Source of the DNA: Methylococcaceae bacterium
Lineage (GTDB): Bacteria; Pseudomonadota; Gammaproteobacteria; Methylococcales; Methylomonadaceae
Assembly: GCA_947484105.1 (NCBI GenBank)
Contig: CANKON010000049.1
Location: 1-8,575, forward strand
Direction of reading: 5' to 3'
Length of the DNA: 8,575 nucleotides
The translations under genes and the position numbers were made by a program. Every line of letters starts with the position of its first letter. Within the stretch, counting starts at the first letter, position 1. The notes under the pieces were generated by a model, which had not been told where the DNA came from, searched no databases, and saw only the letters and a program-made list of their open reading frames with translations. This document shows, one piece after another, positions 5,543 through 8,575 of this stretch.

Positions 5543-7387
5543 ATGCCCCGCCTCTACACGCTCAAAGATAATTCAGTCGAAAATCAAGTTTTTGTTAATC
5601 GCATTATTGCCGCCTTTTGCATTGTCGTTTTATTGACAATCGGGTTAGGCGTGCGTTTGGTCTATTTGCAAATCGTCGGTCATGAGCATTACGCCACGCT
5701 CGCTAAGGAAAATAGCGTTAAAATTCAACCGCTCGTACCCACACGCGGCATGATTTACGACCGCAATGGCAAAGTATTGGCTGAAAACACGCAGTCTTTT
5801 AGTCTTGAACTCATTCCTGAACAAATCAGCGATTTAGACGGTACATTGGCGCGATTACAGGAATTACTCAACATTCCCAACGAAAAAATCGAACAATTTC
5901 AAAAACAACGCAAACGGCAAAAACGCTTTATCAGCACGCCGCTTTTGCTCAGTATGACTGACGAAGAAATTGCAAAATTTGCCGTACAACGTCCCTATTT
6001 CACTGGTGTTGACATTCAATCACGCCTCGTCCGTCATTATCCTTACAGTGATTTAGCGGCACACGTTGTCGGTTATGTCAGTCGTATCAATGAAGCAGAA
6101 ATGAAAACCTTGCCAATGTCGGAATATCGCGGCTCAAGTCACGTTGGAAAATTAGGCATCGAAAGTTTTTATGAAACGTCATTACACGGTAAAACAGGTT
6201 ACGCGGAAATGGAAACCAACGTCCAATCTCGTGCCATTAACACCTTTAATACCGTTCCGCCTGTGGCAGGGGCGAATTTGTATTTGACGCTCGATATTGA
6301 TTTACAAAAAACTGCGTATGACGCACTCGAAGGCTATAACGGGGCGGTGGTCGCGCTAGATGTACAAACGGGCGGCGTTTTAGTTTTTTCAAGTCGTCCA
6401 GGTTTTGACCCAAATCCATTTGTTGTTGGAATTGATTACGAGGCTTATCAAGCGTTGCAATCGTCCGAAAACCAGCCACTGTATAATCGTGCTTTGCGTG
6501 GCTTGTATCCACCAGGTTCAACGATGAAGCCGTTTGTGGCGTTGGCAGGTTTGGAATATAACGCAATTGGTTTTGAACAAAAACATTATTGTCCAGGTTT
6601 TTACCAATTGCCCAATGTGCCACACAAGTACCGCGATTGGAAACATGGCGGGCATGGAGCCGTCAGTATGAGTGACGCGATTACCGAATCATGCGATGTG
6701 TATTTTTACAGTCTTGCATCCGTGTTAGGCATCGATAATATGCACAGTTTTCTACAGCAATTTGGGTTTGGTGAAAAATCGGGCATTGATTTAGTCGGTG
6801 AGAAAACAGGTTTATTACCGTCGCGCGAATGGAAAAAACAACAAAAAAATCAAAATTGGTATCCAGGTGAAACGTTAATTACAGGCATCGGACAAGGTTA
6901 TTTACAAGTTACGCCCGTTCAATTGGCGCGTGCGACAGCAACGTTGGCAAATGGTGGCAAAGTCGTTACGCCGTTTTTGGTCGATAAAATGGTCACCGCA
7001 ACTGAAACACAATTGAATGCCACAACAGACGTAAAAACGATTCCGTTAAAAGCCGTGAATGTGCAGCATATCACCGACGCGATGGTAAATGTGGTGCATG
7101 ATGCACACGGTACGGCAAAAAATATCGGCAAACATATTACTTATCACATTGCAGGAAAAACAGGTACCGCGCAGGTTTTCAATATCAAACAAGAAGCAAA
7201 ATATAACGAAAACGCGATTGATTTCAAATTGCGTGACCACGCGCTGTTTATTGCTTTCGCGCCTGCTGAAAATCCTAAAATTGCGGTAGCGGTAGTGGTT
7301 GAAAATGGCGGACACGGCGGTTCAGTTGCTGCGCCTATCGCGGGAAAAGTGATTGAACAATATTTGGAGAGTCTTGATGCAAACTGA
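5543..7387 (+). CDS. mrdA: Penicillin-binding protein 2, peptidoglycan D,D-transpeptidase
   Basis: PBP2 cross-links new peptidoglycan during lateral-wall elongation and activates its partner RodA in the elongasome; it is a class B PBP anchored in the inner membrane with its catalytic domain in the periplasm. The 614 residues (E. coli has 633) show a short basic cytoplasmic tail, a membrane anchor at about 18-44, the class B pedestal motif PTRGMIYDRNG at 66-76, and the transpeptidase domain from about 262. Catalytic motifs are complete: STMK at 326-329 with nucleophile S326, SCD at 383-385 in place of SxN, and KTGT at 539-542. RDW (364-366), GHG (370-372) and GIGQGY (448-453) are PBP2-typical. 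C350, D365, H371 and C384 resemble the reported zinc site of Acinetobacter PBP2. The ATG at 5543 has only a weak upstream GGGA. The 3' end overlaps rodA by 11 bp. Confidence 0.96.
   Translation: MPRLYTLKDNSVENQVFVNRIIAAFCIVVLLTIGLGVRLVYLQIVGHEHYATLAKENSVKIQPLVPTRGMIYDRNGKVLAENTQSFSLELIPEQISDLDGTLARLQELLNIPNEKIEQFQKQRKRQKRFISTPLLLSMTDEEIAKFAVQRPYFTGVDIQSRLVRHYPYSDLAAHVVGYVSRINEAEMKTLPMSEYRGSSHVGKLGIESFYETSLHGKTGYAEMETNVQSRAINTFNTVPPVAGANLYLTLDIDLQKTAYDALEGYNGAVVALDVQTGGVLVFSSRPGFDPNPFVVGIDYEAYQALQSSENQPLYNRALRGLYPPGSTMKPFVALAGLEYNAIGFEQKHYCPGFYQLPNVPHKYRDWKHGGHGAVSMSDAITESCDVYFYSLASVLGIDNMHSFLQQFGFGEKSGIDLVGEKTGLLPSREWKKQQKNQNWYPGETLITGIGQGYLQVTPVQLARATATLANGGKVVTPFLVDKMVTATETQLNATTDVKTIPLKAVNVQHITDAMVNVVHDAHGTAKNIGKHITYHIAGKTGTAQVFNIKQEAKYNENAIDFKLRDHALFIAFAPAENPKIAVAVVVENGGHGGSVAAPIAGKVIEQYLESLDAN
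7366..7371 (+). promoter_or_regulatory. Ribosome binding site deciding the rodA start
   Basis: GGAGAG lies 5 nt before the ATG at 7377 and is the best Shine-Dalgarno in the window. It favours that ATG over the in-frame TTG at 7353, which has no such site and would add eight unsupported residues. Confidence 0.8.
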
Positions 7388-8507
7388 AACGCGCCACGAA
7401 CAATTTGAACGTCATTCCTTTTTAGGGAATTTTTTACGCAAATTGCATGTCGATATTCCATTATTTGTGACGTTGGTACTGATTTCGATTTTGAGTTTCG
7501 TTATTCTTTACAGCTCAGGTGGACAGGATTTAGACGTTTTAATTCGACAAGGAACGCGCGTATGTTTGGCATTTACCCTGATGATTTTATTGGCACACGT
7601 TGAGCCGTATCAATTCAAACGCTGGTCAGTCATTTTATTTAGTTTGGGCATTATTTTATTGCTAGCGGTGCTGATTTTAGGTGAAATCGGCAAAGGCGCA
7701 CAACGTTGGCTCGAACTGGGAGCGTTCAGATTTCAGCCATCCGAAATGATTAAAATCACCACACCAATGATGATTGCGTGGTATTTGGCGGAGTATTCAT
7801 TGCCGCCAAAACCCAAGCAGTTATTGATTGCAACGATTTTAATTTTAGTTCCGACGCTGTTAATTGCAAAACAACCCGATTTAGGGACGGCATTATTGGT
7901 GGCGAGTTCTGGCGCGGCTGTAATCTTTTTTTCGGGTTTATCGTGGTGGTTTATCATCGGAATTGGTGCGTTATTGACTGCCCTCACCCCGATTTTGTGG
8001 CATTTTATGCACGACTACCAACGCGCTCGTGTGCTGACGTTTTTAAATCCTGAAGCAGATCCCTTAGGACGTGGTTATCACATTATTCAATCGAAAATCG
8101 CTATCGGTTCGGGTGGCATTTATGGCAAAGGTTGGCTCGGTAGCACACAATCAGAACTCGATTTTTTACCCGAAAGTTCAACCGATTTTATTTTTGCGGT
8201 GTTCGCCGAAGAATTTGGATTATTTGGCTGTGTGTGTTTGTTGGTGTTGTATTTACTCATTATCAGCCGCTGTCTGTTTATCGCGTCCCAAGCAAAAGAC
8301 ACTTACAGTCGCTTGCTTGCGGGAAGTTTGGCATTCACGTTTTTCGTTTATGTGTTTGTAAATATCGGCATGGTGATTGGTGTATTACCAGTTGTTGGCG
8401 TGCCGTTACCACTTGTCAGTTATGGCGGCACGTCAATTGTGACGCTGTGTGCTGGCTTTGGTATTTTGATGTCAATTCATACGCACAAAAAATTATTGCC
8501 TTATTGA
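7377..8507 (+). CDS. mrdB: RodA, SEDS-family peptidoglycan glycosyltransferase
   Basis: RodA polymerises lipid II into glycan strands for cell elongation, working in the inner membrane with PBP2, which is encoded immediately upstream. The 376-residue product (E. coli 370) is polytopic, with about ten hydrophobic segments. SEDS signatures are clear: GAQRWLELGAFRFQPSE at 107-123, QPDLGTA at 166-172, FLPESSTDFIFAV at 263-275 with D270 aligning with the essential aspartate of E. coli RodA (D262), and PLPLVSYGGTS at 343-353. I chose the ATG at 7377 because it follows a strong GGAGAG. It overlaps the mrdA stop by 11 bp, so the two are cotranscribed and probably translationally coupled, giving near-equal amounts of the two subunits. 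The 3' end overlaps a convergent frame by 7 bp. FtsW is the main alternative, but the mrdA neighbour and near-E. coli RodA length favour RodA. Confidence 0.96.
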   Translation: MQTETRHEQFERHSFLGNFLRKLHVDIPLFVTLVLISILSFVILYSSGGQDLDVLIRQGTRVCLAFTLMILLAHVEPYQFKRWSVILFSLGIILLLAVLILGEIGKGAQRWLELGAFRFQPSEMIKITTPMMIAWYLAEYSLPPKPKQLLIATILILVPTLLIAKQPDLGTALLVASSGAAVIFFSGLSWWFIIGIGALLTALTPILWHFMHDYQRARVLTFLNPEADPLGRGYHIIQSKIAIGSGGIYGKGWLGSTQSELDFLPESSTDFIFAVFAEEFGLFGCVCLLVLYLLIISRCLFIASQAKDTYSRLLAGSLAFTFFVYVFVNIGMVIGVLPVVGVPLPLVSYGGTSIVTLCAGFGILMSIHTHKKLLPY

Positions 8508-8575
8508 ACAACGACTTCACCGCCCCGATTTCGTGCGCTGACGATGCTAAATTCCAATGGCGTTTGAGCAAAAAT
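8501..8575 (-). CDS. C-terminal end of an unidentified gene, 5' part beyond window
   Basis: An open minus-strand frame enters from the right edge and runs 24 codons to a TAA at 8503-8501, ending RNRGGEVVVQ. Its composition looks protein-like (IFAQTPLEFSIVSARN before that) and no plus-strand gene occupies 8508-8575. It would be convergent with rodA, overlapping its last 7 bp. The fragment is too short to assign a family, and it could still be chance. Confidence 0.45.
   Translation of the reverse strand: MFAQTPLEFSIVSARNRGGEVVVQ

Noticed and set aside
6246..6623. 125-codon minus-strand open frame inside mrdA
   Set aside because: It lies entirely antisense to the conserved PBP2 transpeptidase region; its protein has no recognisable motif and is best explained as a shadow frame.
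7353..7376. Upstream TTG start for rodA
   Set aside because: The ATG at 7377 has a strong GGAGAG at ideal spacing, whereas the TTG has none.
7144..7461. 105-codon minus-strand open frame across the mrdA/rodA junction
   Set aside because: It is antisense to two strongly conserved genes, has low-complexity composition and no ribosome site; treated as a shadow frame.

Overview
The window is a compact, AT-rich bacterial chromosome segment (about 40% GC by eye) with ordinary housekeeping and metabolic genes. I see no mobile elements, CRISPR, rRNA or tRNA. The proteins most resemble gammaproteobacterial families: a FleQ-type sigma-54 activator, CorB/YfjD, BioD, GlcF, and PBP2/RodA. A small MfnE-like amino acid kinase, of the type found in tetrahydromethanopterin synthesis, makes a methylotroph or methanotroph, or a Beggiatoa-like relative, a reasonable guess. 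That placement is inference and no marker here settles it.

Layout: (1) 1-934, minus strand: the first 311 codons of a FleQ-like sigma-54-dependent activator, cut by the left edge. (2) 935-1103: a divergent promoter region. (3) 1104-2384, plus strand: a CorB/YfjD-type (CNNM/HlyC-CorC) membrane protein with CBS domains, ending 21 bp inside the convergent gene. (4) 5229 down to 2364, minus strand: four overlapping genes in the order amino acid kinase, bioD, an unrecognised four-helix membrane protein, and a GlcF-like Fe-S protein. Each start overlaps the preceding stop by 4 to 14 bp, so they are almost certainly cotranscribed. (5) 5230-5542: a 313-bp divergent control region with a perfect 9+2+9 bp palindrome, a consensus -35 hexamer, and a 22-codon open frame ending one codon before mrdA. 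(6) 5543-8507, plus strand: mrdA (PBP2) and mrdB (RodA), overlapping by 11 bp, which form the transpeptidase/glycosyltransferase core of the elongasome. (7) 8501-8575, minus strand: the last 24 codons of an unidentified gene convergent with rodA.

Two functional modules dominate. PBP2 and RodA polymerise and cross-link lateral-wall peptidoglycan. The minus-strand operon combines biotin synthesis, a probable cofactor-synthesis kinase and a GlcF-like redox subunit without its usual GlcD/GlcE partners. No obviously new defence or mobile system is present. The points most worth a second look are the kinase-bioD-membrane protein-GlcF operon, the palindromic operator-like site, and the variant metal-site residues in PBP2.
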